Positions 17,591-27,469 are shown, counted from the first letter of the stretch. The stretch: DNA of 64,000 bases from Ruoffia halotolerans (GCF_014049385.1 NZ_JACAOA010000005.1:1-64000); one strand, 5' to 3'. The notes: generated by a model not told the origin, from the letters alone. Program-made: numbers and translations.

Positions 17591-18355
17591 ATGCTGGAAG
17601 GTAAAGTGGTTATCGTTAGTGGTTCAAGTCGTGGAATTGGTGCCACCTTGGCTAAAGGCTTCGCAAGTCAGGGTGCTTATGTGGTTGTTAATTATAATCA
17701 TAGCAAGGAATCGGCCGAAGAAGTAGCAAGAGCATGTGAAAAATTAGGTGGCCAGGCAATAGCTATTAAAGCAGATGTAACCACAGAAGAAGGTGTGAAT
17801 CAGTTGGTAGAAGAGACGCTACTGACATTTGGAAGAATCGATGTGTTGGTTAATAATGTATTTGCACCCTATATATTTGATGCAGAAAATCGAAAAAAGG
17901 CATGGGAAATGGAGTGGCAAGATTATGAGATACAATTACAAGGAGGATTGAAAGCTGCGCACTTATTGGTGCAAAAAGTGTTGCCAAACATGACAAACTA
18001 TGGGAAGGGAAGTATTATCAATATTAGTTCCAATTTAGTGGAACATCCAGTTATACCATATCAGGATTATATAACGGCTAAAGCAGCAATCATTGGTTAC
18101 ACAAGAAGTATGGCAAAAGATCTAGGTAGTATAGGTATTCGTATGAATGCTGTTGCACCCGGGCTAGTTTATCCAACCGCAGCAACTAAATCAACCAAAG
18201 AAGAACAAAAAGAAATGTTAGCAGATGCTACTCCACTGGGAAGAATTGCAACACCTGAAGATATTGTGGGACCAGTTTTATTTTTAGCTTCTGATTGGAG
18301 CGGCTTTATGACAGGTCAGACACTGTATGTTGATGGTGGTTTAGTTATGAGATAA
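17591..18355 (+). CDS. Short-chain dehydrogenase/reductase (FabG-like)
   Basis: 254-residue classical SDR. It has the dinucleotide-binding GSSRGIG at residues 11-17, NNVFAP, INISSNL with the active-site Ser, and the catalytic Tyr-x-x-x-Lys in DYITAKAAIIGY, ending with DGGLVMR. The ATG at 17591 follows GAGGAG at 17579-17584. It is annotated by similarity as 3-oxoacyl-ACP reductase, but its position as last gene of the TPP-controlled LuxE/LuxC/ThiXYZ-like operon suggests it reduces the aldehyde made by LuxC to an alcohol. Confidence 0.88.
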   Translation: MLEGKVVIVSGSSRGIGATLAKGFASQGAYVVVNYNHSKESAEEVARACEKLGGQAIAIKADVTTEEGVNQLVEETLLTFGRIDVLVNNVFAPYIFDAENRKKAWEMEWQDYEIQLQGGLKAAHLLVQKVLPNMTNYGKGSIINISSNLVEHPVIPYQDYITAKAAIIGYTRSMAKDLGSIGIRMNAVAPGLVYPTAATKSTKEEQKEMLADATPLGRIATPEDIVGPVLFLASDWSGFMTGQTLYVDGGLVMR

Positions 18356-18434
18356 AATATCAGGATTGTAGAATCTTATTGTAAAAGCATATTGCCAAAA
18401 TAACCTAATTACTTTTATATTATTAATAAGATAA

Positions 18435-18483
18435 TGTAGTGCCCCCCTAAATCCATGTTCGGATTTAGGGAGGCGCTACATTA
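18435..18483. terminator. Bidirectional terminator after the TPP operon
   Basis: Hairpin TGTAGTGCC...CCTAAATCC / GGATTTAGG...GGCGCTACA, with a 6-base loop and A/T-rich flanks, between convergent genes. Confidence 0.85.
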
Positions 18484-18525
18484 AATTGTCTATCATCAAG
18501 TTAACTGTGGATTTTTTAACATCTA

Positions 18526-19335
18526 TTATAGACTTTGAGAAGTATAGACTAAATTCCCGGCATTCCCTCTGTAATGAAAGATGTTTCGGTTTCTAGCGAC
18601 AAAAGACTCTTTACCTGACATTCTAACAGCTAAGCGATCATCTGAATTTAATAAGATGCGTTCAGCCCAATACAAGTTATCTTTAACGACGTCAATCGGT
18701 TCTGAAAACGAATTGTGCTGAGTTAAAACAACTTTAAAGTTGTTCTGTAATTTACTTAATTTCACTAAAGCATCACGATATTCTTGAATTGAAGCACTAG
18801 AATCTAAATTTAATAATGTTGGATTCGCACAAGCATCACCAAGCATTGCGACTTCTAATTCGGGGATGATAAAACCCATGATTCCCTTTGTATGACCTGG
18901 CAAGTGGACAGGGCGGATTGTTACGCCACCTAAATCAAATATATCCTTTTCATTATATGAGATGTATTTCACGTCACCTTGCGGTAAGAAATTCTCTTTA
19001 GGGAACGATTTGTTAAAGCGACGCAACACATTATTCATAGTTAAGTGTCTTGTTTCAATCTTTGATCCGTGCTTTACTAACTCAAATTCACCTTCTGGTA
19101 AATATACAGTATCATATTGTCCATTACCGCCAGCATGATCGGGATGACCGTGACTACAGATAACATCATAAGGTAGGTCAATTAATTCATCTACAACGGA
19201 CCTTAAGTCTCCATAACCAAAACCAGTATCGATTAAAACAGCTCGATCTGATCCTTTGACGATATAGGAACACACATAAGGCATCTTGATTCGAGTAATT
19301 CCCGGAATTACCGGTTCTACTTTAAATAATTCCAT
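18526..19335 (-). CDS. MBL-fold metallo-hydrolase
   Basis: 269-residue metallo-beta-lactamase-fold protein with the zinc-ligand motif HGHPDHAGG, AVLIDTGFGYGDL before it, RPVHLPGHTKG (further His ligand) and MLGDAC (bridging Asp). It is probably a hydrolase of the glyoxalase II/lactonase type; the substrate is unknown. Good RBS (GAAGGAA). A decayed paralogue is at 7722-8420. Both are divergently transcribed from a gene for a small membrane protein, which suggests a functional pair. Confidence 0.88.
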   Translation of the reverse strand: MELFKVEPVIPGITRIKMPYVCSYIVKGSDRAVLIDTGFGYGDLRSVVDELIDLPYDVICSHGHPDHAGGNGQYDTVYLPEGEFELVKHGSKIETRHLTMNNVLRRFNKSFPKENFLPQGDVKYISYNEKDIFDLGGVTIRPVHLPGHTKGIMGFIIPELEVAMLGDACANPTLLNLDSSASIQEYRDALVKLSKLQNNFKVVLTQHNSFSEPIDVVKDNLYWAERILLNSDDRLAVRMSGKESFVARNRNIFHYRGNAGNLVYTSQSL

Positions 19336-19496
19336 ATTAATTCCTTCCTTTGAAACTTGTAATATATAGATAGGATTTGTAAATTCACATATGCTAATAT
19401 AAACTAAGTAAAAAGAGTTTTCAATTATCTTGTTTATATTAAATCATAATAACCTTGAATATTATCAACTAAAAGTTAAAGAGGAGGAGAGTAGCG

Positions 19497-19914
19497 ATGC
19501 CAGAAAATTGGTTAAGACGATTGTAAACTCGCTAATAAATAAAAGGAATTGGTCAAATTTTATTAATTACGCTACAGATGCAGTTTCCTGGACAAGAAGC
19601 AGCTGGTTATCTATTTCTTCTGATACTATTTGCGATTCCAGATAGGACGATTTCAAATTGGGTAATAAAAGTGCTGAAAATCAACGTAATATGGCACACT
19701 CGGTTTAAATGAATATAAAGTATCATTCCATTCATAATAATTGCAATCATTACTTATGTATTATACTTACTGTTGCTTGTTTCAACCCTTAATTTAATAT
19801 ATATCATCACATTATACGCAATCTTGTCTTTACCTTTACTATTGTTAGAAATGCTGATAATTGTCTTAAAACTGAACAAGGGCAACAGAAATGGTAACAA
19901 ACGAAATATTTAAT
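19497..19914 (+). pseudogene. Small membrane protein gene, decayed paralogue
   Basis: After RBS GAGGAGGAG, ATG at 19497 gives MPENWLRRL then TAA. Later frames give GIGQILLITLQMQFPGQEAAGYLFLLILFAIPDRTISNWVIK, stops, and LPLLLLEMLIIVLKL, matching the protein at 8580-8984 (GQVSLIY...PGQEAIAYFLLLIL...LPLLLLEML). Confidence 0.78.
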
Positions 19915-19927
19915 TAAGGAGTTTTTT

Positions 19928-20290
19928 ATGTTAACAATTTATGGTTTAGGTCATTGTACAACTACGCAAAAAGCAAAGAAATATTTAGAAGATAAAGGTG
20001 TCAGTGTGGATGATATTATCGATATTCGTGATAATCCACCTAGTAAACAAGTCATTCAAAAAGCAATTGTATCAGCGAATGGTCAAGTTCGCAAAATAAT
20101 TAATACGTCTGGAAATCTGTACCGGGAAATGGGTTTAAAAGATAAGTTGGACACAATGAATGAATCGGAAATTATTGATTTACTTTCGAAAAACGGTATG
20201 TTAATAAAACGCCCTTTAATTACAGATGGTAAGACACTAACGAATGGCGCAAAGGAAAGTGTATTGAAAGCAGCTTGGTTAGATCAATAA
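19928..20290 (+). CDS. ArsC/Spx-family protein
   Basis: 120-residue thioredoxin-fold protein of the arsenate reductase/Spx/MgsR family. The N-terminal redox site is GHCTTTQKAKK with a single Cys10 (CTTT where Spx-type proteins have CxxC), and the family's C-terminal RPLITDGK motif is present. It could be a thiol reductase or an RNA-polymerase-binding regulator; the single cysteine argues against a CxxC redox switch. RBS AAGGAG. A 3' fragment of a paralogue is at 8996-9088. The next gene begins 20 bases later. Confidence 0.85.
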   Translation: MLTIYGLGHCTTTQKAKKYLEDKGVSVDDIIDIRDNPPSKQVIQKAIVSANGQVRKIINTSGNLYREMGLKDKLDTMNESEIIDLLSKNGMLIKRPLITDGKTLTNGAKESVLKAAWLDQ

Positions 20291-20310
20291 GTCAAACATA
20301 AGAGGTGCCT

Positions 20311-20706
20311 ATGACAACAACATCTATCTTAAAACAATTTATATTCCGTTTAATATTCACAGGTCTTGGACAGTATGCTGTCATTGAGGGAATAAGAGCG
20401 ATCGATTCTTCGAATTCGATCATTGAGTTGATTCCAATGATTCCTTTCACAGCAATTTTTTCAACTCTTATAAATACGGCTATATTTCAATTCATTGTCT
20501 ATGCCGTTAATAGATTAACTCGTTTTAGCCAAAAGTTGATCGTAACGCTTTCTATCATCTTAGGTTTGCTTTTATTATCAATTGTCCTCTTTATTTTCTC
20601 CGATAGTTTCTTAGAATCTTTCTCAGCTTACTTATTCTTATATACTTTGCCATTTCTAATGATTGAAACGCTATTATACTTTATTCGAAATCGAAAGATT
20701 TTATAA
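20311..20706 (+). CDS. Small membrane protein, paralogue of 8580-8984
   Basis: 131 residues with about four hydrophobic segments and a basic end (YFIRNRKIL). ATG at 20311 follows AGAGGTG at 20301-20307. It shares its overall pattern with the protein at 8580 (GLGQ near the first helix, LPFLMIETLLYFIRN near the end versus LPLLLLEMLFYIIRN). Function unknown; third family member in this window. Confidence 0.72.
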   Translation: MTTTSILKQFIFRLIFTGLGQYAVIEGIRAIDSSNSIIELIPMIPFTAIFSTLINTAIFQFIVYAVNRLTRFSQKLIVTLSIILGLLLLSIVLFIFSDSFLESFSAYLFLYTLPFLMIETLLYFIRNRKIL

Positions 20707-20874
20707 TCGCGTAATCCTGAGACGACACGAACATCAATATCGTAGGGATGGACATGTTTCAAATAACGTTGACATTAATAAAATTTGCTGTTATATTAAC
20801 CTTAAATTATATCATGAAAAAACAATGAGAATATTAAACACCTTGATAAGAAAAGTATATTTATTCATAATTTA

Positions 20875-21110
20875 TAGAGAGCCTTGTAGCTGAAAAAAGG
20901 TAATTAGGATAGATAGAATATGGTCTTTGAGTGGATATATTGAGAGTAGGACTTGAGAGGTATACGTAGGCACCCGTTACAGTGTTACAGTAAATGAATA
21001 CCTTGTTTACTGAATAAGACAATGAGTTCATCGCTCTTGTAAATGAAGGTGGTACCACGTGAATATATATTCTCGTCCTTGCGTAATTTTTTTACGCAGG
21101 GTTTTTTTAA
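20875..21110 (+). promoter_or_regulatory. T-box leader (Met specifier) of SAM hydrolase-ECF operon
   Basis: T-box sequence AAGGTGGTACCACGTG at 21046-21061, preceded by a stem I region in which GAAT-ATG-GTC (about 20918-20927) gives a Met specifier. It is followed by the terminator hairpin CCTTGCGTAA / TTACGCAGGG with seven T (21076-21107). Uncharged tRNA-Met should allow read-through into the downstream operon. Confidence 0.9.
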
Positions 21111-21149
21111 TGAAGAAATTTAAATATATCTTACATGATGGAGGACAAA

Positions 21150-22001
21150 ATGAATAATAAACATTTAGTATTACAGACAGATTTTGGATTAGTGGATGGT
21201 GCAGTTTCAGCCATGCTAGGTGTGGCATACACCGTTGCTCCAGAAGTTACAATTAGTAATTTAACACATGAAATTGAACCTTATAATATTAATGATGCAT
21301 CATATAGATTGTTACAAACAGTAGCATATTGGCCAGCAAAAACTGTTTTTGTGTCTGTAGTAGATCCAGGTGTTGGTAGTAGCAGAAGAAGTGTCGTTGC
21401 AAAAACAACTGCTGGACAATACATTGTCACTCCAGATAATGGATCATTATCACATGTTGCAAAATTTGTTGGTTTAGAAAGTGTTAAAGAAATTAATGAA
21501 GAAGTTGATCGTCTACCACATTCTGAGAAAAGTCATACATTCCATGGGCGTGATGTTTATGTTTATAATGGTGCAATGATTGCGGATAATGAATCATATT
21601 ATGATAATTTATCTAAAGAAGTGAGTGTTGATTCCGTTAAGACATTAGAGATCACAGAACCTGAATTACGTGATGGTGTTATTCACGGTGTCATTGACAT
21701 TTTAGATGTTCGCTTTGGATCTTTATGGACAAATATTCCATTAGAACTCGTTGAAGAAGCTGGAATTCAAACAGGTGACAAAATTAGTGTTCAAATTTAT
21801 CATGATGATATTAAAAAATACGATAACCAATTATTATTTGGACACAGCTTTGCTGATGTTGCTGTTGGGGAGACAGTTGGATATATTAACTCATTAATTC
21901 GTTTAGGTATAGCAATTAACCAACAGAACTTCTCTCAAACATATAATATCGGGACAGGGAATGACTGGTTAATTCAAATTAAAAAAGTAAAAGGAGAATA
22001 G
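21150..22001 (+). CDS. S-adenosylmethionine hydrolase / SAM hydroxide adenosyltransferase (DUF62)
   Basis: 283-residue DUF62-family enzyme, which splits SAM with water to adenosine and methionine (relatives with Cl or F as nucleophile are halogenases). The family motifs are [18 protein letters not shown] near the start, VVDPGVGS in the middle, [10 protein letters not shown] and FHGRDV, with no chlorinase-type signature evident. ATG at 21150 follows GGAGG at 21140-21144. It sits behind a Met T-box and before an ECF transporter, so its likely role is to yield methionine. A relic copy lies at 10868. Confidence 0.9.
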   Translation: MNNKHLVLQTDFGLVDGAVSAMLGVAYTVAPEVTISNLTHEIEPYNINDASYRLLQTVAYWPAKTVFVSVVDPGVGSSRRSVVAKTTAGQYIVTPDNGSLSHVAKFVGLESVKEINEEVDRLPHSEKSHTFHGRDVYVYNGAMIADNESYYDNLSKEVSVDSVKTLEITEPELRDGVIHGVIDILDVRFGSLWTNIPLELVEEAGIQTGDKISVQIYHDDIKKYDNQLLFGHSFADVAVGETVGYINSLIRLGIAINQQNFSQTYNIGTGNDWLIQIKKVKGE

Positions 22002-22005
22002 ATTT

Positions 22006-22560
22006 ATGAATAATAACAATAATTCATCTATAATTAAACTTGTAGCCGTTGGTATTGGAGCAGCAGTCTTTTTCATTCTTGGGCGTTTTCTTTCAATTCC
22101 AACTGGCGTTCCAAACACAAGTATTGAAACGACATATCCATTTTTAGCTTTAATGTCTGTCATTTACGGACCAGTAGCGGGTTTATTAATTGGTTTAATT
22201 GGACATGCAATCAAAGATTTACTTACTTATGGTTTATGGTGGAGTTGGGTGCTTTCTTCAGGAGTAACTGGTTTTGGTTATGGATTGATTTCTAAACGCT
22301 TAAATATTCATTCAGGTGAATTTACAAAAAAAGATATGATTACTTTTAATATCGGACAAGTTATTACTAATGTCCTTGCATGGGGAATTATTGCACCACT
22401 TCTAGATATTCTAATTTATTCAGAACCTGCTAATAAAGTGTTTGTCCAAGGATTTGTATCAGCTGCTATAAACTCAATTGCCGTCGGAGTATTAGGGACG
22501 TTACTGATTACAGCTTATACAAAAACTCGAACTAAAAGTGGAAGTTTAACGAAAGAGTAA
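22006..22560 (+). CDS. ECF transporter S component (UPF0397 type)
   Basis: 184-residue membrane protein of the UPF0397/ECF substrate-specific component family, with about five to six helices ([19 protein letters not shown] and [20 protein letters not shown] are characteristic). The family is often labelled riboflavin transporter by similarity. Control by a Met T-box and the SAM hydrolase gene 4 bases upstream argue for methionine or a methionine-containing compound such as SAM. It partners with the next two genes. Confidence 0.88.
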   Translation: MNNNNNSSIIKLVAVGIGAAVFFILGRFLSIPTGVPNTSIETTYPFLALMSVIYGPVAGLLIGLIGHAIKDLLTYGLWWSWVLSSGVTGFGYGLISKRLNIHSGEFTKKDMITFNIGQVITNVLAWGIIAPLLDILIYSEPANKVFVQGFVSAAINSIAVGVLGTLLITAYTKTRTKSGSLTKE

Positions 22561-22565
22561 TTTTT

Positions 22566-24293
22566 ATGGACTTTCAAGAAAAAAGAGCGCCGATAATCAA
22601 ATTTGAAAAAGTGAATTTTCAATACGATAGTCAGACAGAAAAAAATCTCATCGATATAAGCTTTGACGTTTACGCCGGTGAAACGATATTAATTGTTGGA
22701 CCGAGTGGATCCGGGAAGTCGACAATCGCTCGTTGTATTAATGGACAAATACCAAATACATATCCAGGACAACTTGACGGAGTTGTTTCAGTCAATGGAA
22801 AAGAAGTACAAACAAGTTCTATTTTTGACTTGTCGTTAGAAGTGGGTACCGTACTGCAAGATACGGATGGTCAATTTGTTGGTTTAACTGTGGCTGAAGA
22901 TATTGCATTTGCATTGGAAAATGATGGTGTAGAACAAGAAAAGATGCAATCCATTGTTAAAAATTGGAGTGAAACTCTAGAAATTGATGACTTACTTCAA
23001 AGCATGCCGAATAAACTTTCTGGTGGCCAGAAGCAGCGTGTTTCAATAAGTGGTATTCTAGTCAATAATACACCAATCTTATTATTTGATGAGCCATTAG
23101 CAAACTTAGATCCGGCATCAGGCGCAGAGACAATGCGTTTAATCAACCGGTTAAGTAAAGAGCATAACTATACAACGATAATAGTCGAACATCGTTTAGA
23201 GGAAGCTCTTTTAGCAGATATTGATCGTGTTTTGGTAATTGATGAAGGTAGACTTGTGTCAGATTCAACACCGACGGAACTATTAAAAAGTAGTATCTTA
23301 CAAGAAGTCGGAGTTAGAGAACCTTTATATTTAACAGCAATGAAGTACGCTGGGATCGATATTTCTAAATATGATTTTGTTAACAATTTTAACCAAATGA
23401 ATCTATTCACTGAGGATATAAAGCTTATTGAAAAATGGGCTAGTCAAGTGTCACACGATGAATATTCTAATGAAAAAGATACTATATTGACTGTAGACCA
23501 CTTTAATTTCTCATATAATTTAGAAGATGATGTCCAGACGTTGTCAGATATAAACTTCTCAGTGAATCAAGGCGAAATGATAAGTATTGTTGGGACAAAT
23601 GGTGCCGGGAAATCGACCATAGCTAAAGCAATTAGTGGGTTTATTAAACCAATTTCTGGGAAAATTATCGTAAATTCCGAAGATATTAATGATTTATCCA
23701 TTAAAGAAATCGCAGATACAGTTGGTTTCATTATGCAAAACCCAAATAATATGATCTCTAAAACAATGATTTATGAAGAAGTTGCATTGGGGTTAATCAA
23801 TCGAGGATGGAATGAAAACGATATTGAAGAAAAAGTATTTGATACTTTAAAAATATGTGGCTTATTCCCGTATCGAAATTGGCCAATCTCGGCTTTAAGT
23901 TATGGACAGAAGAGAAGGGTGACCATTGCGAGCATTCTCGTTTTAGACCCTAACATTCTTATCTTAGATGAACCAACGGCTGGACAAGATTATGCTCATT
24001 ATACTGAAATGATGCAATTTTTAAATCAACTCAACCATGAAAGAGATATGACTATCTTAATGATTACGCATGATATGCATTTAATGCAAGAGTATACAAA
24101 TCGAACATTGGTTTTTGATGCGGGCAAATTATTAGCTGATACGAATCCTTCAGAGTTATTTTCTAATGCTCAATTATTAAAAGCCGCACATCTTACTGAG
24201 TCAAGTCTATACCAATTAGGTAGTCTTTTACCTTTGATGACTTCAGAAGATTTTATTGGGCGCTTTATGCGTTATGAGAGGGGTATACGCTGA
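22566..24293 (+). CDS. ECF transporter ATPase, two fused ABC domains
   Basis: 575-residue protein with two complete ABC domains. First: Walker A GPSGSGKST (about 45-53), signature LSGGQKQRVS, Walker B ILLFDEP. Second: GTNGAGKST (about 344-352), signature LSYGQKRRV, ILILDEP. This is the fused EcfA1-EcfA2 layout. It overlaps ecfT by one base (the A of TGA-ATG junction). A relic of the same gene is at 11070-11548. Confidence 0.92.
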   Translation: MDFQEKRAPIIKFEKVNFQYDSQTEKNLIDISFDVYAGETILIVGPSGSGKSTIARCINGQIPNTYPGQLDGVVSVNGKEVQTSSIFDLSLEVGTVLQDTDGQFVGLTVAEDIAFALENDGVEQEKMQSIVKNWSETLEIDDLLQSMPNKLSGGQKQRVSISGILVNNTPILLFDEPLANLDPASGAETMRLINRLSKEHNYTTIIVEHRLEEALLADIDRVLVIDEGRLVSDSTPTELLKSSILQEVGVREPLYLTAMKYAGIDISKYDFVNNFNQMNLFTEDIKLIEKWASQVSHDEYSNEKDTILTVDHFNFSYNLEDDVQTLSDINFSVNQGEMISIVGTNGAGKSTIAKAISGFIKPISGKIIVNSEDINDLSIKEIADTVGFIMQNPNNMISKTMIYEEVALGLINRGWNENDIEEKVFDTLKICGLFPYRNWPISALSYGQKRRVTIASILVLDPNILILDEPTAGQDYAHYTEMMQFLNQLNHERDMTILMITHDMHLMQEYTNRTLVFDAGKLLADTNPSELFSNAQLLKAAHLTESSLYQLGSLLPLMTSEDFIGRFMRYERGIR

Positions 24294-25123
24294 TGAGTCA
24301 AGAGAATTTATTTGGTTACATACCTAATAAAACAATCATACATAATTTAAGCGGCTCTACAAAGCTGATTAGTTTTATCTTACTATCCTTAATTGTAATG
24401 ACTAGCTTTGATACTCGATTTTTAGTAACGATGACAATCTTTAGTTTAATCTTGTTTTATATCGCTCGTATCCCATGGAGAAATATTAAAGTATTAATCT
24501 ATTTTGTTTTAGTCTTTTCTATCTTAAATTTACTTACTATATATATTTTTGAACCCGAGTATGGCGTTCAATTGTATAATTCACGCACAGTATTATTTGA
24601 AGGCATTGGACGATATACGATTACGACTGAGCAGTTATTTTATGAATTCAATGTTGCAATCAAGTATTTCACAACAATTCCTTTAGCTTTAATCTTTATA
24701 TTCACAACAGATCCAAGTGAATTCGCTTCAAGTCTAAATCGAATTGGAGTCTCGTACCGCATTAGTTATGCTGTTTCATTGGCATTACGTTATATTCCAG
24801 ATATTCAAGACAGTTTTTTTGAAATTAGACAAGCTCAACAAGCACGCGGTCTGGAGATGAGTCGGAAAACATCACTAATGAAACAAATAACGCGATCTGC
24901 ACAGATTATTATGCCTTTAATCTTTAGTAGTTTAAACCGAATTGAAACTATAAGCCAGGCGATGGAATTACGTCGCTTTGGTAAAAACAAATCGAGAACT
25001 TGGTACCGATATAAACCATTTACCAAAAAAGATTTTATCGCTTTGGCGTTGATCATCATAATTACCGTCATTGGAGTATTATTATTCTTTGTTAATGATG
25101 GAAGGTTTTATAATCCATTTTAA
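24293..25123 (+). CDS. ECF transporter T component (EcfT)
   Basis: 276-residue membrane protein of the CbiQ/EcfT family, with about five to six helices and two arginine-containing cytoplasmic motifs (QARGLEMSRK around residue 183 and the later AMELRRFG) that couple EcfT to the ATPases. Last gene of the Met T-box operon, followed by a terminator. Confidence 0.92.
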   Translation: MSQENLFGYIPNKTIIHNLSGSTKLISFILLSLIVMTSFDTRFLVTMTIFSLILFYIARIPWRNIKVLIYFVLVFSILNLLTIYIFEPEYGVQLYNSRTVLFEGIGRYTITTEQLFYEFNVAIKYFTTIPLALIFIFTTDPSEFASSLNRIGVSYRISYAVSLALRYIPDIQDSFFEIRQAQQARGLEMSRKTSLMKQITRSAQIIMPLIFSSLNRIETISQAMELRRFGKNKSRTWYRYKPFTKKDFIALALIIIITVIGVLLFFVNDGRFYNPF

Positions 25124-25133
25124 AAAATACTTA

Positions 25134-25174
25134 GGAGGATACAACTATTCACTCACAGTTGTATCCTTTTTCGT
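25134..25174 (+). terminator. Terminator after ecfT
   Basis: AGGATACAACT / AGTTGTATCCT hairpin with a 10-base loop followed by TTTTTC. Confidence 0.88.
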
Positions 25175-25289
25175 TATATATTGCTGATCTTGATTTTACT
25201 ATCTGTAATTCTTGCTTATTTTGATTTATGTTTTATAATGAATATAGATGGGTTGGTTACGCTTACAATACAGAGAGGTGTTGATACTA

Positions 25290-25691
25290 ATGTCAAAAAT
25301 ATATGAAAATATACTTTTGCCAGTTGACGGGTCACAACAGTCGATCGATTCATTCAAACAAGGCGTCCATTTAGCAAGACAATGGGATAGTAATGTGTAT
25401 TTAGTTCGCGTAGTTAAAGAAGATGATGGTCAAGATATTCCTAAGGAACAACGTGAATCGCTTTTAAACTCATTAAAAGAGTTTGCAAGAAATGAAAGGG
25501 TTTCTTTAGAATCAGAATTAATTTATGGAGATCCCCGTACCCAAATTGCTGAAGTATTAGTAGACCGTTGGTCCATTGATTTAATTGTATTAGGAGCGAC
25601 AGGTAAGGGTCGTGTAGCGAAGATGCTTATTGGATCAATTACTGATTATGTTGTTCGAAATGCCCAATGTGATGTCTTAATTAGTCGTTAA
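25290..25691 (+). CDS. Universal stress protein (UspA family)
   Basis: 133-residue UspA-fold protein (ILLPVDGSQQSIDSF at the N-terminus; ATP-binding loop GATGKGRVAKMLIGSITDYVV at the C-terminus with the G-x2-G-x9-G(S/T) pattern). ATG at 25290 is preferred because AGAGGTG lies 9-10 bases upstream. Monocistronic with its own terminator. A relic copy is at 11749-12063. Confidence 0.9.
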   Translation: MSKIYENILLPVDGSQQSIDSFKQGVHLARQWDSNVYLVRVVKEDDGQDIPKEQRESLLNSLKEFARNERVSLESELIYGDPRTQIAEVLVDRWSIDLIVLGATGKGRVAKMLIGSITDYVVRNAQCDVLISR

Positions 25692-25699
25692 ACAATTTA

Positions 25700-25735
25700 T
25701 GGGACTGCTCTATATCATTTAGAGCAGTTTTTATG
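25700..25735 (+). terminator. Terminator after uspA-like gene
   Basis: ACTGCTCTA / TAGAGCAGT hairpin followed by TTTT. Confidence 0.8.
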
Positions 25736-25813
25736 TGATTTATTATAATTTATCATACCATTTATCTAACAATCTGATATACTGATGCGACGTAGTAAAG
25801 AAAGTAGGAAAAT

Positions 25814-27270
25814 ATGAAAAAAATCACATTTGAATCAATGGGCATCAGCTCGGAAATTACTAAAGCACTAGATAGCCTCCGATATTACCAACCAACACCG
25901 GTACAACAAGAAATTATTCCACTCGCATTAAATAATGAGGATATTCTCACTGAATCGCAAACAGGAAGTGGTAAGACGGCGGCTTACGGCATTCCACTTT
26001 GTGAGCAAGTTATTTGGGAAGAGAATAAACCACAAGCTTTAATCTTAGTACCAACACGTGAATTAGCGATGCAAATTAAAGAAGATATTATGAATATCGG
26101 TCGTTTTAAACGAATTAAAGTGACGGCTGCCTTTGGTAAATCTTCATTCAAAACTCAAAAATCCGAATTAAAACAAAAAAGTCATATTGTAGTGGGTACA
26201 CCCGGTCGTATCTTAGAGCATCTTCAAGAAGGTACTTTGAATGTAGATGAAATTAAGAGTTTAATTCTTGATGAAGTGGATGAAATGCTGAGTATGGGCT
26301 TTATACAACAAGTTGAAGACATTATTGATTATCTACCTAAAGAACGTCAAACGATGTTATTTTCAGCTATAATGCCGTCTGAAATCGAACGACTCGCATT
26401 CTTTTATATGAAAAAAGATCATAAGACAATAAAAATGGAAAAATCAGAAGAAAATACACCTGACATTTCGCAATCATATATCCGAGTTCAAGATTTACCT
26501 AAAGAAAAGTTATTGTTGGCTCTATTAACAATTGAAAATCCTGATACGTGTATCATTTTTTGTAACACACGCGAGGTGGTTGATAAAGTCGATAGCTATT
26601 TAGCAAAAGCTGGGATTCCTATTGATAAATTACATGGCGGAATGGATCAGGATGACCGTTCGGACGTCATGCAGGAATTTAGAATTGGGAAATTACGTTA
26701 TTTGGTCGCAACCGATGTTGCATCTCGCGGCATCGATGTTGATAACGTGACACATGTTATCAATTATAATGTGCCTTTTGAGAATGAAAGTTTCACCCAC
26801 AGAACTGGTAGAACCGGTCGTGCAGGGAAAACAGGTGTTGCCTAAACTTTAATTAGCGATAATGAGGTGAAGCGTTGGCAAGAAGTAAGTGAGTATGCTA
26901 AAGAAACTGGTATGCAATTTACGGAGATAAACGCACCGAGCAATCGCCAAGTAATGAGTCGTAAGACAGCTTTTGAGAAAAAATTAACTCTAGACCTGTG
27001 TTGAAAACAACTCGTAATAAATAACTGAATAAAGATATTACGAGAGTCTACTTCAATGGCGGTAAAAAGAAAAAACTCAGAGCCATCAACTTTGTTGGAA
27101 CATTAACGAATATTAAAGGTGTCGAAGCGGAGGACATCGGAATTATTACCATTCAAGAAAATGTTACATATGTTGAAATACTGAATAATATGGGACCTTA
27201 TGTCATCTCTGAGATGCAAAACCGCACAGTTAAAGGTAAAAAATTAAAAGTTCATAAAGCGAGAAAATAA
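25814..27270 (+). pseudogene. DEAD-box RNA helicase (DbpA/YxiN-like), truncated by nonsense and frameshift
   Basis: The first 343 codons encode the helicase core: Q motif YYQPTPVQQEII, Walker A SQTGSGKTAA, PTRELA, DEVD in place of DEAD, SAI in place of SAT, IIFCNT and HRTGRTGRAGKTG. A TAA at 26843-26845 stops it one codon into the last motif. The same frame then continues (TLISDNEVKRWQE...), reaches a TGA near 27000, and a second frame carries another stop and then a DbpA-like RNA-binding domain ([19 protein letters not shown]... [13 protein letters not shown]) to 27270. It is therefore a recent pseudogene, though a core-only protein could still be made. Confidence 0.82.
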
Positions 27271-27469
27271 ATATAAAAAAACCAATATCCAGAGTATAAT
27301 CGCAATGCATTTAACTTTTTCATCTGTATCTCGTTGCAATGTTTTTAATCATTCAAACTTAAAGTCTCTTCAAAATCTATCATGATCATTAATTTTTATA
27401 TGATATCTGTTCGAAGCGTACGCTAAGCCTTCTTATTACAATCATCAGCATCAGAATCTGTATGCTTAA

